A stretch of DNA of 64,000 nt, from contig CAYNDV010000003.1 in assembly GCA_964396055.1 (NCBI GenBank), positions 19,509 to 83,508 on the forward strand. Direction: 5' to 3'. The DNA comes from CAYJPV01 sp964396055 (GTDB lineage Bacteria > Acidobacteriota > Vicinamibacteria > Vicinamibacterales > JAKQTR01). Positions 27,801 through 37,009 of this stretch are shown piece after piece (position 1 is the stretch's first letter; each line of letters opens with the position of its first letter). Made by a program: the position numbers and the translations under genes. The notes beneath the pieces are model-generated. The model ran no database searches. It was not told where the DNA came from and was given only the letters and a program-made list of their open reading frames with translations.

Positions 27801-28315
27801 TGCCGTTCCACCGCTTCACCGCCGCCCTGACGTGGCAGATCCCCGTGGGTAAGGAGCGCAAGTACGGGTCGTCGATGCCCACGGCCCTAGACTGGGTGGT
27901 CGGCGGCTGGCAGTACTCGCTCTCGACGCGCACCTACTCGGGCCGTCCGATTCTCTTCAACACCAGCTACGTCGTGTCGGGGAACCCGAAGCTCGACAAC
28001 CCGACGCGCGGCAAATGGTTCGACACCTCGATGTTCAAGGTGGCCGACACCTACACGCCACGGTCGAACCCGTGGTACTACAGCGGCCTGAACGGTCCGG
28101 GCTGGTCGCTGACGGACATGACCCTGACAAAGAACTTCGCCTTCTCCAACCGGTACCGGCTGGAGGCACGTATCGAGGCCTATAACGCGTTCAACCAGGT
28201 CATCTGGGACAACCCTGACCTCTCCATCTCGAGCTCGAACTTCGGCAAAGTGACGCGCAAGCGCGTCGACGGCAACGGGCGCGAGATCCAGATCGGCGTG
28301 CGGTTCGTGTTCTAA
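24809..28315 (+). CDS. Oar-like TonB-dependent receptor with carboxypeptidase-regulatory domain
   Basis: 1168 aa from ATG 24809 (AGGAGG, 5-nt spacer). Signal peptide to SAQ, then a carboxypeptidase-regulatory-like beta-sandwich (residues ~28-115: GSIVDSSQAALPGATVELINEATG ... GRYLFDFVEPGTYTVTAELAGF), a plug domain (IDQMPLSGRNPYNLAMLD ... DVLLDGVPLNASYKTAYTPAMDAVEEITVSKASADAENG) and a long beta-barrel ending in aromatic GVRFVF. Acidobacteria use very many of these for nutrient uptake; the setting among glycosidases suggests oligosaccharide binding or import across the outer membrane. A strong terminator follows. Confidence 0.94.
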   Translation: MRKLVVRLAIVAVLVALASMGVSAQDYRARVQGSIVDSSQAALPGATVELINEATGIKAFRVADGEGRYLFDFVEPGTYTVTAELAGFKKAERKGIRVQQRGDVTADLALEIGTLAETVTVQAEATQVQLNSSNAQITLERQLIDQMPLSGRNPYNLAMLDPTLNPGVGSTANENRPYHHAFANDYDAGGGTRRANDVLLDGVPLNASYKTAYTPAMDAVEEITVSKASADAENGNSLGGIISLNMKSGTNTLKGSGYYFMRDPSMNAIADPTLVIPPGTDTATRRGAKLKMYGGTAGLPIKKNRLFSFTSFEQWDDNRPLTIVRTVPTAAERGGDFSQSTLSGRVRTIYNPYTSVVNPATNRVIRDPFAGNVIPSSMIDPTAQKIMQELPMPNLPGFQDNLQYGIYEKTDYWNFSERVDWNITDNWKIFARYGQFKANLYQQNPTDAGYFPLSGSNRYGMSSAADAVWVMSNKATLNIRGSYYNMTDEYYNPSLLLGADGLAGYWPNNPWYSSLYNSGYVYYPALDVTSGSGTGTTNRLGRQGREWFQHPNAWTASARMNWYEGRHNMKWGAEVRSYYGEAARFEPINLVFNSTLTANSSDSPDIVNTGNQWATFLLGTLDGQTSARLVPLQTPDSRGYGAYFQDDWRVNERLTLNLGLRWEYEPGATDADNRLSVRYDLTQPIPEMVATPPAMPAQALALMASKGYGYTYNGAWVFASDDDPNVVNITPWNFLPRFGAVYNLGGDKVIRFAYGRYLRSYSAVRETLGDYVNQYTGYAQTTNTLGLASGVPRQVLANPYPAGVNPVIEGYGQAYGRYTGLGGAISLDEWEQRPQINDRFNVSYQQKIWLGIVADISYFFNYGSRVPYDVNLNMMDPAFRYELKTGITTQVANPFRNYLTVDKFPGALRNASTVTMGSLLVPYPQYTSITQTNTNGRVAKTHTFEARLQRPFVHGLSFLASYAYNNEKRQEWFDDIANYKVLTSGGTDGWEWRPVADVPFHRFTAALTWQIPVGKERKYGSSMPTALDWVVGGWQYSLSTRTYSGRPILFNTSYVVSGNPKLDNPTRGKWFDTSMFKVADTYTPRSNPWYYSGLNGPGWSLTDMTLTKNFAFSNRYRLEARIEAYNAFNQVIWDNPDLSISSSNFGKVTRKRVDGNGREIQIGVRFVF

Positions 28316-28333
28316 CTCCTCTCCTCCGCTGTC

Positions 28334-28369
28334 GCCGGGGCGAGGCCCACTCGCCCCGGCTTCTTTTTT
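28334..28369 (+). terminator. Strong Rho-independent terminator after the TonB receptor
   Basis: Perfect 11-bp stem GCCGGGGCGAG / CTCGCCCCGGC with a GCCCA loop, followed by TTCTTTTTT. It ends 9 bp before the next ATG (28379). Confidence 0.9.
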
Positions 28370-28378
28370 CCCTCCGCC

Positions 28379-31300
28379 ATGACAACCAGGACCCGACTCT
28401 CCGGCACCAGGCCCCGCTTCGGGCGGACGGCGCGGATGTTCTTCGGGCCGGCCTTCATGCTGGGGACGCTGGTCGTCGGCCCGGGGCAGGGACCGGACGG
28501 CAAGGTCTGCGCCGCCGCACCTCAGGATGCCCCGAGGCCTGCTGTCTCGGTGCACGCCGGCGCCGATGGACGCCTCGTCTACACGACGGACGCCGCCGGC
28601 ACGCGCGTCCTCGACTTCTCGCACGCGGGCTACGGCGGCGGCGGCGCGGCCATCCCGGATGTTCCGGTACGGATCGTCGTTTCGCCTGACGGCCGGCGGG
28701 ACGCCGCCCGCATCCAGGCGGCACTCGATCTGGTGGCCGACATGCCGGCCGACGCCCGCGGCCTGCGCGGCGCCGTGCTCCTGACCGGCGGCCGGTTTTC
28801 TATCGACACGGACGTGCGCGTACGCGCCAGCGGGGTGGTGTTGCGCGGCTCCGGCACCGGAGACGCGGGCACCGTGCTGGTGGCGGCCGGTACGGACCGC
28901 CGATCACTCGTGGTCGTGGCCGGCAGCGGCGAGCGGACGGTGGACGCCGCATCGCGGGTGCAGGTGGCCGACGACTACGTGCCGTCCGGGGCCCGATCGT
29001 TCACGCTCGCCGTGGCCGGCACGTTCGCCGTCGGTGACCGGGTCATCGTGCACCGGCCGTCCACCGCGGCGTGGATTGCGCGGCTGGGCATGAACCTGTT
29101 CGCGGGCTGGCGGCCCGAGAACCGCCTGCACTGGCAGCCGGGCTCGCGTGACCTCGAGTGGGATCGCACCATCACGGCCGTTGACGGGGCCCGCGTGACC
29201 CTCGATGCCCCCATCACAACGGCCCTGGATCGCCGCTACGGCGGCGGGTCGCTGGCGAGGTACACGTTCCCGGGCCGGATTCGCCACGCCGGCGTGGAGC
29301 ACCTGCGGCTCGAGTCGGCGTACGATCCCGCGCGGCCGCTCGACGAGGACCATGCCTGGTTCGGGATCACCCTGGACCGCGTCGAGCACACGTGGATCCG
29401 TCAGGTCACCCTGAAGCATTTCGCCGGATCGGCCGTCTACGTCGCGCCGGGCGCGACGGCCGTCACGGTTGAGGAGGTGGCGGCGGCGGCGCCAGTGTCC
29501 GAGATCGGCGGGTTCCGGCGGCGCGTATTCGACATTGCCGGCCAACTCGTCCTGGTCCGCCGCTGCCGGAGCGAGCAGGGCATCCACGATTTCGTGGCGG
29601 GGTTCGCCAGTGCGGGCCCGAACGTCTTCCTCGAGTCGCGTGCGGATGGCGCCCTGGATTTCAGCGGGCCGCTGGAGAGCTGGGCGTCCGGCGTGCTCTA
29701 CGACAACGTCATCATCCGCGGCAACGCGATCCGCCTCACGAATGTGGGCACCGCCGGACAGGGACAGGGCTGGGCGGCCGCGAACTCGGTGGTCTGGAAC
29801 AGCGAAGCCACCGACGTGGAAGTGCAGAGCCCGCCGGATGCCGTCAACCAGGCGTACGGCACCAAGGGCGTCGTGACCGGCGATGGCATCGTCTGGGATC
29901 CCCGGACCATGCCGTTCCGCGACTTCTATCGCGGCATGCCGGTCGCGCCGCGGAGCCTGTATCTCACGCAGCTCGCCGAGCGCCTCGGGGCGGACGCCGT
30001 CGCCGCCATCGAGCGGAGGCCGATCGGGACCGATCCAGGCTCCAGCCGCCGGCTGAGCGAGGCCGACGTCGACGCCTTCGAAGCCCGCGTGGCCGCTTCG
30101 GCAGCGGGAAGGCCGGCGCCGCCCCTGCGCGTCGAAGCCGGTGCCTTCATGCTCGGCCCGGACCGGGCCTGGACGGCGCGCACCGGATACTCGTGGTTCC
30201 AGGCGCAGATGCCGCCGGCGCTCGCGAAGATCTTCGGCCCGGCGCTCACGCGCTTCGCGCCGGGCCGGATCGGGATCGGGCTGACCGACGACATCGCCGC
30301 CGTGGCCGCCGCGATGCCGCCACGGTCCGCGTTCTACCAGCACTACGGTCTGTGGTACGACCGGCGGCGGGTCGATCACAACTACTACGGATCGCCGGAG
30401 CAGCGCACCGGCGACGTCTGGGCGCCGTTCATGGAACTGCCATGGGCGCGCAGCGGGCAGGGCAAGGCCTGGGACGGATTGAGCCGCTACGACCTCACCC
30501 GGTTCAACCCCTGGTATTTCGATCGCGTGGCGGCGTTCGCCCGCGAAGCCGACCGGCGCGGGTTGATCCTGTACCACCACTTCTACTTCCAGCACTGGCT
30601 GCTGGAGAGCCGGTCGCACTATGTCGACTTCCCGTGGCGGCCGGTCAATGCGATCCAGGACACCGGGTTGCCTGACGAGGTGCCGGCCGCCGACGTGTTC
30701 TACGACCTGTCGAGCCCGCTGCGCCGCGACCTGCACCGCCGCTACATCCGCCACACGCTGGATGTGCTGGGTGATCGGACCAACGTGGTCTTCGGGATCG
30801 ACCGCGAATACACCGGGCCGCTGCCGTTCGTGCAGTTCTGGCTCGACACCATCGCCGAGTGGCAGCGGGAGCGCGGAAAGACCGTGTTGGTGGCGCTGGA
30901 GATCCCGAAGGACCAGATGGACACCATCCTCGACGACCCCGTGCGCGGTCCCCTGATTGCGGCGATCGACGTCCTGGGGTGGGTGTACCGGGCGGATGGC
31001 TCGTTGTTCGCCGCACGGGGCGGCATCAACCGCGCGCCCCGTGAGCAGCGGCCAGACATCGCCACCGCCGCCGAACTCGACGCGCTGAAGACGAAGCTCG
31101 GCATTGCGCCAACGGACCAGAAGGACTTCCTGAGCGGGCCCGAGTTCCAGCGGCTGTTCGACACGCTCTGGGCTGGCTCGAAACCGATGAAGTACCGCGC
31201 GTGGCGGGAGTACCGCGACGCGCATCCCCGCGTGGTCGCGCTGTGGGAGGCCGATGAGTACCCGGCGGTCACGGCGGCCGTCGAACGGCTCGTCCCGACG

Positions 31301-31588
31301 GAGGCCCGCGCCGCCACCAGGCCTGCGGACCTGGTGCGGGCGCCCCGCGCCACCGCGTGGTGTCTGGCGAGGCCGGGAGGCGCGTACCTCGTCTACACGA
31401 TGGCCGGCGAGCCCGTGGTGCTCGATCTCCGCGGCGATCCGTCCTCGTACGCCGTCCGCTGGATCGACAGCGCGGACGGCCGCGTGATCGCATCGCTAAC
31501 CGCGGTGAAAGGCGGCACAATGGTCACGCTCGAGCCCCCCTTGCCGGGTACGGCCCGTCCGTGGATCGCGTGGATGGAGAAACGGTAA
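28379..31588 (+). CDS. Large secreted protein: beta-helix N-terminal half plus glycosidase-like C-terminal half (DUF6298-like)
   Basis: 1069 aa. The ATG at 28379 has no Shine-Dalgarno; ATG 28436 is an alternative. Signal-like start (RPRFGRTARMFFGPAFMLGTLVV). Residues ~70-520 look like a right-handed beta-helix of the pectate-lyase/glycosidase type (DFSHAGYGGGG, DAARIQAALDLV, GVVLRGSG, DNVIIRGNAIRLTN). Residues ~590-1000 resemble DUF6298: FYQHYGLWYDRRRVDHNYYG, GLILYHHFYFQHWLLES, NVVFGIDREYTGPLPFVQFWLDTIAEWQ, the last looking like a TIM-barrel segment with a candidate acidic residue. Likely acts on plant polysaccharide such as pectin; activity not known. Confidence 0.78.
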   Translation: MTTRTRLSGTRPRFGRTARMFFGPAFMLGTLVVGPGQGPDGKVCAAAPQDAPRPAVSVHAGADGRLVYTTDAAGTRVLDFSHAGYGGGGAAIPDVPVRIVVSPDGRRDAARIQAALDLVADMPADARGLRGAVLLTGGRFSIDTDVRVRASGVVLRGSGTGDAGTVLVAAGTDRRSLVVVAGSGERTVDAASRVQVADDYVPSGARSFTLAVAGTFAVGDRVIVHRPSTAAWIARLGMNLFAGWRPENRLHWQPGSRDLEWDRTITAVDGARVTLDAPITTALDRRYGGGSLARYTFPGRIRHAGVEHLRLESAYDPARPLDEDHAWFGITLDRVEHTWIRQVTLKHFAGSAVYVAPGATAVTVEEVAAAAPVSEIGGFRRRVFDIAGQLVLVRRCRSEQGIHDFVAGFASAGPNVFLESRADGALDFSGPLESWASGVLYDNVIIRGNAIRLTNVGTAGQGQGWAAANSVVWNSEATDVEVQSPPDAVNQAYGTKGVVTGDGIVWDPRTMPFRDFYRGMPVAPRSLYLTQLAERLGADAVAAIERRPIGTDPGSSRRLSEADVDAFEARVAASAAGRPAPPLRVEAGAFMLGPDRAWTARTGYSWFQAQMPPALAKIFGPALTRFAPGRIGIGLTDDIAAVAAAMPPRSAFYQHYGLWYDRRRVDHNYYGSPEQRTGDVWAPFMELPWARSGQGKAWDGLSRYDLTRFNPWYFDRVAAFAREADRRGLILYHHFYFQHWLLESRSHYVDFPWRPVNAIQDTGLPDEVPAADVFYDLSSPLRRDLHRRYIRHTLDVLGDRTNVVFGIDREYTGPLPFVQFWLDTIAEWQRERGKTVLVALEIPKDQMDTILDDPVRGPLIAAIDVLGWVYRADGSLFAARGGINRAPREQRPDIATAAELDALKTKLGIAPTDQKDFLSGPEFQRLFDTLWAGSKPMKYRAWREYRDAHPRVVALWEADEYPAVTAAVERLVPTEARAATRPADLVRAPRATAWCLARPGGAYLVYTMAGEPVVLDLRGDPSSYAVRWIDSADGRVIASLTAVKGGTMVTLEPPLPGTARPWIAWMEKR

Positions 31589-31647
31589 CGGGAGCCGTCC
31601 CGCTCGCTGTTGGCACAACTTTCGCGCCGCTGTTTTAGGTCATTCGC

Positions 31648-31668
31648 AAAAGGGGCCTGGCCCCTTTT
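31648..31668. repeat. 21-bp palindrome family B, copy 1
   Basis: Arms AAAAGGGGCC and GGCCCCTTTT around one central T. Lies between two co-directional genes, 59 bp after a stop and 12 bp before the next ATG, abutting the GGGAGG ribosome site. Confidence 0.9.
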
Positions 31669-31680
31669 CGGGAGGCGGAC

Positions 31681-34600
31681 ATGCGTCGGACGTGGGGGCG
31701 GTGGGCGCTCGTCGTGGCGGGGGGCCTGTGGCTGACGGCCACCGGCGGCCAGACGGCCACCCAGGAGCCGGGGCTGCTGTTCTATCTCTCCGGGTCGCGC
31801 GGCCTGACGGCGGACGTCTCGGCTGGCGGCACGCCTGAACCGAACTTCGCCAGCGACGTGCACCCGATCCCGGATGGCGCCCACGGGCCCGCCCTCGAAT
31901 GCGGCCACACGCAGCTGCTCTCGTACTGGGCGCCCGGCAACATCTACGCCCAGCGGGGAACGGTGGCGTTTTTCTGGCGGGCGCGCGAACCTGTCGGCCC
32001 GACGGCGTTCCCGATCTTCCGCGTGGGGTACGCCGACCACAGCAGCTGGGACATGGTGTGGCTGCGCATCGACTACAACGGCCGCGGCTTCGACGCGTTT
32101 GTCACCGACGCCAGCCTCGCGCGCACGCGGGTGTCGGTCGCGCTGCCGGTCTTCCCGGGACCGAAGACGTGGACGCACCTGGCGTTCTCGTGGGACGAGA
32201 CCACGGGCGTCCGCTTCTACGTCGATGGAGCGCTTGCAGCGCAGCAGGACGGCGCGGCCATCCTCGACGCGGCGCTCGATCAGTTCGGCCCGCACTCGCG
32301 CATCATCAGCCCGTACCAGGTCCAGAGCGCCTATAACTTCGTGCGCGGGGGCGACATCGACGAACTGCGCATCTACGATCGGATGCTCGGCGACGATCAG
32401 GTGGCCTCGCTCGCGCGCGGCGTCGCACCAGGCACCGTGCCGCCGATCGTCCGCGCGCTCGATCGCCCCCGGTGGCGCGACGAGTGGTGGTGGCGGAACG
32501 GCTGGAACCGCCCCGGAGACGCGCCGCCGCCGCTCGACGCGCCCGTGGTCGGCATCCGCAAGGTGGAGATCCGTGATGCCTACGACCTGAAGCGGTGGTA
32601 CTGGAAGGGCACCGACGGCATCCGCGAGACGACGTGGCCCGGCGTCTACAACCGGTCGCGCCTGCCGGGTCGCAACGACTACTTCCAGTTGCCCGACTGG
32701 GACTGTTACTCCACCTCCGGACAGGCCGTCACCTTCTCGATGCCCGATGAGCCCTGGAACCACGTCGAGATTGCCGGGGCTGCGTTCGGATCGGCGCGCC
32801 TGGCCGCCACGGTCGGGTCCGCCTCCGCGTCCGGCGTGGCCCTGTTCGATCGGCCGAGGGGTCAGGAACGGACGTATCACCGCCTGCCGCAGCCGGTCCG
32901 CGGCAGGGCCGTCACCTTCACGAACGTGGAGCAGGAGACGCCCATCGGCGAGTTCGGCGCGTACTACGTGGCGGCGGGCCGCGAACCGGACGGCATTGGC
33001 AAGCTGGCGTACCGCCTGACGGCGCAGGCCGCGGCCGATCAGCCCAGCGTGCAGGTCGCGCGCGCCTTCATCGATGGCCGTCACCCGCCCGACGAGCGCG
33101 CCACGCTCGTGGCGCTGCCGGCCGGCGTGCCTCGCGCGCGCGGACTTGTCGCGCCCGGGTCCGCGACGGCCGCCGGCCTCCCGATCGTGCACATCCTGGT
33201 GCCGTCCGACTTCCGTGACACGAACCCCGGGCCCGGTCGCGCCGACAGCGTGTTCTCGTGGGCGAACCTGCCGGGCGGCCTCGACGGCATCGCGCTCGAT
33301 CTGCCTCCGCTCAGGGTGCAACCCACCCACGGCGCCCTCTTCCCGCTGCGTATCCAGGTGAAGGACCCGATCTGGCCCCTGCGCAACATGCTCGACGTGA
33401 GCCTCTCGGTGAAGCCCGGCGAAGCGCACACCGTGTGGCTCGACACGCGGGATCGCATCCTGCCCGGCGACAGGGGTTTCTATCTCAGCGTGAGCGGCGC
33501 GGGCCGGGATTTCGGTCCGGCCTCGCTCGAAGGCGCCGCCCTGCGCCTGGTCTTCAAGGCCCGGCAGGAGGCCCTCGCCGAACACACGCAGGATCGATTC
33601 ACGCAGGTCCGCGACAACTACGCGCACCTCGTCGAGGAATCGCCCCGCACCCGCCGCCTGCGCCTCTTCGCGCGATGGGAGGGCGACATCACCGACCTGC
33701 TCCGCGTGGATCCCGATCACGTGCTCGGCCGCCAGTACTGGTACGACTACAACCGCGAGCAACCGGCGCCGCCGGTCGCGCTCGCGCCGGTCCCCGACGG
33801 CGTCCCGGCGTGGGCCTTCCGGCAGGTCGACCTGCTGCGCGCCCTCAAGCGGTTCGTCGGCTACTACATCGACCGCCGGCAGATCGAGAACGGCGAGTTC
33901 GGCGGCGGACTCTCCGACGACGGCGACCTGACCAACGCGTGGCCGGGCGTCGCGCTGATGGGCGCGATGCCGGAGACGATCCGGCACTCGCTGCACCGCC
34001 ACATGGAGGCGTTCTACGAACAGGGCCTGTTCACGAAGGGGCTCTCGACCATCCAGACCGACGAACTGCACAGCTACGAAGAAGGCATCCAGGTGCTGGG
34101 ACAGTCGCTGCTGCTCGAACACGGGAGCCCGCGGCAGATCGAGCGGGCCTTCGAGACGGCCGCGGCGCTCGAGCGCGTCACCGGGGTCAACGCCGCCGGC
34201 CACCGGCACATCCGGTCGACGTACTTCAGCGGCACTGTGATGGCCACCGAGGGCGTGTGGGGCTGGCAGAAGACGAACTCCCTGCTGGCGCTGCACCCGG
34301 CCATCGCCCTCGTGGACTACAACGGCTCGCCCGGCGTCCGACGCTGGCTGCTCGAGGTGGCCGACGGCCTGCTCGCGCACGACACGCCGGATGCGGACGG
34401 TCCACGCACGCTCCACACCAACATCGAGTTCGCCACGGACCGGGCACCCGCCCCGGCACAGGACCGCGGCTTCAATGCCGACCGCGCCTGGCCCCTGCTC
34501 TGGGCCGCGTACCGCTGGACGGGCGATCGGAAGTACGTGCAGCCGATGCTCGATGCGGGCCCGCGCTCGCTCGCCGGCCTGGCGGCGAATGCCCTCGATC

Positions 34601-35511
34601 ACCTGGCGCTCCGGGAATCCTGGCAGGCGCCGCTCCAGGCCTACAGCACGGCCGCCCGCGGCGACGGCGCCCGCCACCTGGCGTGGCAGTTGTCGGGAGA
34701 CACGAAGGTGCTCGCCGGTCTGTACGAGGACCAGGCGCGCGCTGCGGCCCTGCGCGAGTACATCAACACCGAGGGCAGCCTCTGGATCGACCGGGTGAAC
34801 GTCCCGCTCGCCGAGATCCAGCGCGCCCGCCTCGGCGGCATCGCGCTCGTCCGCAATCAGTACGTACCGGGCCACGCGGTGAGCTGGCGCTTCGAGGGCC
34901 GCGACGCCGACGAACAGGTGGCGGTCCTCGTGCGGGACGCCACACCACAGCGCTTCACCGTGGTCGCGTACAACCTCGACCGCCGGCCCGTGGTCGCCCG
35001 GATGACTACCTGGGATGTCGAACCGGGGACGTGGCAGATGACCATCGGGACGCGGGCGTCGGCCGACACAGGGCCGCTCACCGGCGCCACCACGAGCACG
35101 ATCGACGTCGACCGCGGCGGAGCCATCCCGCTCACGCTGGCGCCCGGGGTCTGCACGGTGATCGAGGTGCGCCTCGTCACGAAGGGATCGTCCGTTTGGT
35201 CGCGCCCCGACCTCGGGATCTCGACTGACGATGTGCGGACGAGCGGCCGGACGATGACCGTCACCGTGCACAGCCTGGGGTCGGTTCCGGCGCCGGCCGC
35301 GCGCCTCGTGGTGCGCGACCGTCAGGGCCGTGAGTTGGCGAAGGCCACGGTGCCGGCGCTGCAGGCGCCCACGGATCTCCGGCCGCGCATTGCCCTCGTC
35401 CGGCTCATCCTGCCGCCGCGCGCGGACCTATCGGGTGGACGGGTATCGATGGAAGCCCCGCGCGGAACCAGGGAGATTACCACCCTCAACAACGACGCGA
35501 CGCTCCGGTAG
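31681..35511 (+). CDS. 1276-aa secreted LamG-domain protein, probable polysaccharide-active, function unknown
   Basis: Start ATG 31681 with GGGAGG 5-10 nt upstream. Signal peptide (WALVVAGGLWLTATGGQ). Residues ~30-250 form a LamG/concanavalin-like module (GTVAFFWRAREP, TWTHLAFSWDETTGVRFYVDGALAAQQD, GGDIDELRIYDRMLGDDQVASLARG). A middle region has beta-sandwich character. Residues ~720-1010 look like an alpha/alpha barrel (SYEEGIQVLGQSLLLEHGSPRQIERAFETAAALERVTG, GVWGWQKTNSLLALHP, WPLLWAAYRWTGDRKYV), as in GH88/GH105/GH127-like enzymes. A C-terminal CARDB-like beta domain closes it. I recognise no single named family. Sits between a beta-helix protein and a PL10 lyase, so a role in pectin breakdown is a fair guess. 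Confidence 0.72.
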   Translation: MRRTWGRWALVVAGGLWLTATGGQTATQEPGLLFYLSGSRGLTADVSAGGTPEPNFASDVHPIPDGAHGPALECGHTQLLSYWAPGNIYAQRGTVAFFWRAREPVGPTAFPIFRVGYADHSSWDMVWLRIDYNGRGFDAFVTDASLARTRVSVALPVFPGPKTWTHLAFSWDETTGVRFYVDGALAAQQDGAAILDAALDQFGPHSRIISPYQVQSAYNFVRGGDIDELRIYDRMLGDDQVASLARGVAPGTVPPIVRALDRPRWRDEWWWRNGWNRPGDAPPPLDAPVVGIRKVEIRDAYDLKRWYWKGTDGIRETTWPGVYNRSRLPGRNDYFQLPDWDCYSTSGQAVTFSMPDEPWNHVEIAGAAFGSARLAATVGSASASGVALFDRPRGQERTYHRLPQPVRGRAVTFTNVEQETPIGEFGAYYVAAGREPDGIGKLAYRLTAQAAADQPSVQVARAFIDGRHPPDERATLVALPAGVPRARGLVAPGSATAAGLPIVHILVPSDFRDTNPGPGRADSVFSWANLPGGLDGIALDLPPLRVQPTHGALFPLRIQVKDPIWPLRNMLDVSLSVKPGEAHTVWLDTRDRILPGDRGFYLSVSGAGRDFGPASLEGAALRLVFKARQEALAEHTQDRFTQVRDNYAHLVEESPRTRRLRLFARWEGDITDLLRVDPDHVLGRQYWYDYNREQPAPPVALAPVPDGVPAWAFRQVDLLRALKRFVGYYIDRRQIENGEFGGGLSDDGDLTNAWPGVALMGAMPETIRHSLHRHMEAFYEQGLFTKGLSTIQTDELHSYEEGIQVLGQSLLLEHGSPRQIERAFETAAALERVTGVNAAGHRHIRSTYFSGTVMATEGVWGWQKTNSLLALHPAIALVDYNGSPGVRRWLLEVADGLLAHDTPDADGPRTLHTNIEFATDRAPAPAQDRGFNADRAWPLLWAAYRWTGDRKYVQPMLDAGPRSLAGLAANALDHLALRESWQAPLQAYSTAARGDGARHLAWQLSGDTKVLAGLYEDQARAAALREYINTEGSLWIDRVNVPLAEIQRARLGGIALVRNQYVPGHAVSWRFEGRDADEQVAVLVRDATPQRFTVVAYNLDRRPVVARMTTWDVEPGTWQMTIGTRASADTGPLTGATTSTIDVDRGGAIPLTLAPGVCTVIEVRLVTKGSSVWSRPDLGISTDDVRTSGRTMTVTVHSLGSVPAPAARLVVRDRQGRELAKATVPALQAPTDLRPRIALVRLILPPRADLSGGRVSMEAPRGTREITTLNNDATLR

Positions 35512-35532
35512 GGGCGTGCGAGGATGGCCATT

Positions 35533-36987
35533 ATGCGACGACCGATCGTGTCACTCCTCCTGTTGCTGTGCTGTGCACTCCCGGCGGCCGCGCAGCCCTC
35601 CAATGACGAGGTGAAGGCCGCCATGAAGAAGGCCGCCGCGTTCATGGTGGACCACGTCGCGCTGCGGGGCGGGTACGTCTGGACCGTCTCGGAGGATCTG
35701 TCGAAGCGGTGGGGCGAGATCCCGGCGCGGCCGAGCCAGATCTGGGTCCAGGGCGGGACCCCGACGGCAGGCATGGCGTTTCTCGACGCCTACGACGCCA
35801 CCCACGATCTGCAGTTCCTCGATGCGGCGCGTCGGGCCGCAGACGCCCTCATCTTCGGCCAGCATCCGCTGGGCGGCTGGCACTACTTCGTGGACTTCGA
35901 TCCCGCCGGCCTGCCGGAGTGGTACGAGAAGAGCGCGTCGAGGTTCGACTACGGCTACGAGGAGTACCGCCATTACTACGGGAACGCGACCAACGACGAT
36001 CAGGTCACGTCGGACAGCACCGGGTTCCTGTTACGGCTCTACGAGACGACGCTCGACCCTGCCTACCGGGCTCCGTTGCTGAAGGCCCTCGACTTCGTCC
36101 TGCTGGCCCAGTACCCGAATGGCGCGTGGCCGCAGCGTTACCCGCTGCGCTACGAGTTCGTGCACGACGGCCTGCCGGACTACACGTCGTACTACACGCT
36201 CAATGACGGTGCCCACCAGGGTTACGTGGAACTGCTCGTCAAGGCGTACCGCACGCTGGGGGACGCGCGTTACCTGGAGGCGGCCCGGCGGGGCGTCGAC
36301 TTCATCATCGCCGTGCAGGGGCCCGACGGCGAGGCGGCCTGGGCCGAGCAGTACGGAATGGACATGCGCCCCGCCCCCGCGCGCACGCACGAACCCACGG
36401 GCTACGTCACGCGCGAGAGCCGCGACATGCTGCGGGTGCTGCAGCTCTTCTACGCCCTCACCGGCGATCCGCGGTACCTGACGCCGATCCCGCGGTGCCT
36501 GGCGTGGTTCGACCGGATCAACCGCGAGGCCGTCGAGCTCAAGCGGCCGCCGGCGCGTTACTGGCAGCCCGGCACGGACCTGCCGGTGTACAACGTCCGC
36601 ACGGGCACCTACAACGCCGAGGGCTACGGTCTCTACACGTGGACGACGGAACCGCCGCCCGGCCTGGAAGTCCGCCCGGCCATCGACGTGGTGCCCATCC
36701 GCGCCGACTACGAACGCGTGGCCGCGATGCGGACGCCGGACGCCCGCGCCGCCTACGTGCGTGAGTACTTCGCGCCACGACGGATGGCGCCGACGGCTGA
36801 GCAGGTAACCGCCGTCGTGCAGTCCCTCGATGCGCGCGGCGCCTGGGTCACCGACAACATCCGCGTCCACCGGATCGTCGCTCCCGGGGTGATGAACTCG
36901 GAGACGCAGGTGCCGGTGCGCGGCATCTCCACCGGTGTCTTCGTCCGCAATCTCGCCACGCTGACGGCCTGGCTGGCGCAGCGTTAA
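35533..36987 (+). CDS. PL10 pectate lyase, secreted
   Basis: 484 aa from ATG 35533 (GAGGA 8 nt upstream; ATG 35524 is an in-frame alternative). Signal peptide MRRPIVSLLLLLCCALPAAAQ. PL10 features: alpha-helical toroid with TNDDQVTSDSTGFLLRLYETT, GAWPQRYPLRYEF, DYTSYYTLNDGAHQGYVELLVKA, AAWAEQYGMDMRPAPARTHEPTGYVTRESRDMLRVL, GTYNAEGYG. The family cleaves de-esterified homogalacturonan by calcium-dependent beta-elimination. Follows the LamG protein by 21 bp, probably one transcript. The TAA stop lies inside a family A palindrome. Confidence 0.9.
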   Translation: MRRPIVSLLLLLCCALPAAAQPSNDEVKAAMKKAAAFMVDHVALRGGYVWTVSEDLSKRWGEIPARPSQIWVQGGTPTAGMAFLDAYDATHDLQFLDAARRAADALIFGQHPLGGWHYFVDFDPAGLPEWYEKSASRFDYGYEEYRHYYGNATNDDQVTSDSTGFLLRLYETTLDPAYRAPLLKALDFVLLAQYPNGAWPQRYPLRYEFVHDGLPDYTSYYTLNDGAHQGYVELLVKAYRTLGDARYLEAARRGVDFIIAVQGPDGEAAWAEQYGMDMRPAPARTHEPTGYVTRESRDMLRVLQLFYALTGDPRYLTPIPRCLAWFDRINREAVELKRPPARYWQPGTDLPVYNVRTGTYNAEGYGLYTWTTEPPPGLEVRPAIDVVPIRADYERVAAMRTPDARAAYVREYFAPRRMAPTAEQVTAVVQSLDARGAWVTDNIRVHRIVAPGVMNSETQVPVRGISTGVFVRNLATLTAWLAQR

Positions 36988-37005
36988 TCAATCCGGGATT
37001 GATTT
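36985..37005. repeat. 21-bp palindrome family A, copy 3
   Basis: As the other copies, but the first base is T, which makes the TAA stop of the PL10 gene (36985-36987). It fills the gap between the convergent PL10 and GH95 genes, where a bidirectional terminator would be expected. Confidence 0.88.
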
Positions 37006-37009
37006 GCGG

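Noticed and set aside
24680..27811. 1043-aa minus-strand ORF
   Set aside because: Antisense to the TonB-dependent receptor; no motif.
31393..35271. 1292-aa minus-strand ORF
   Set aside because: Antisense to the LamG protein, which has a signal peptide, a ribosome site and recognisable domains.
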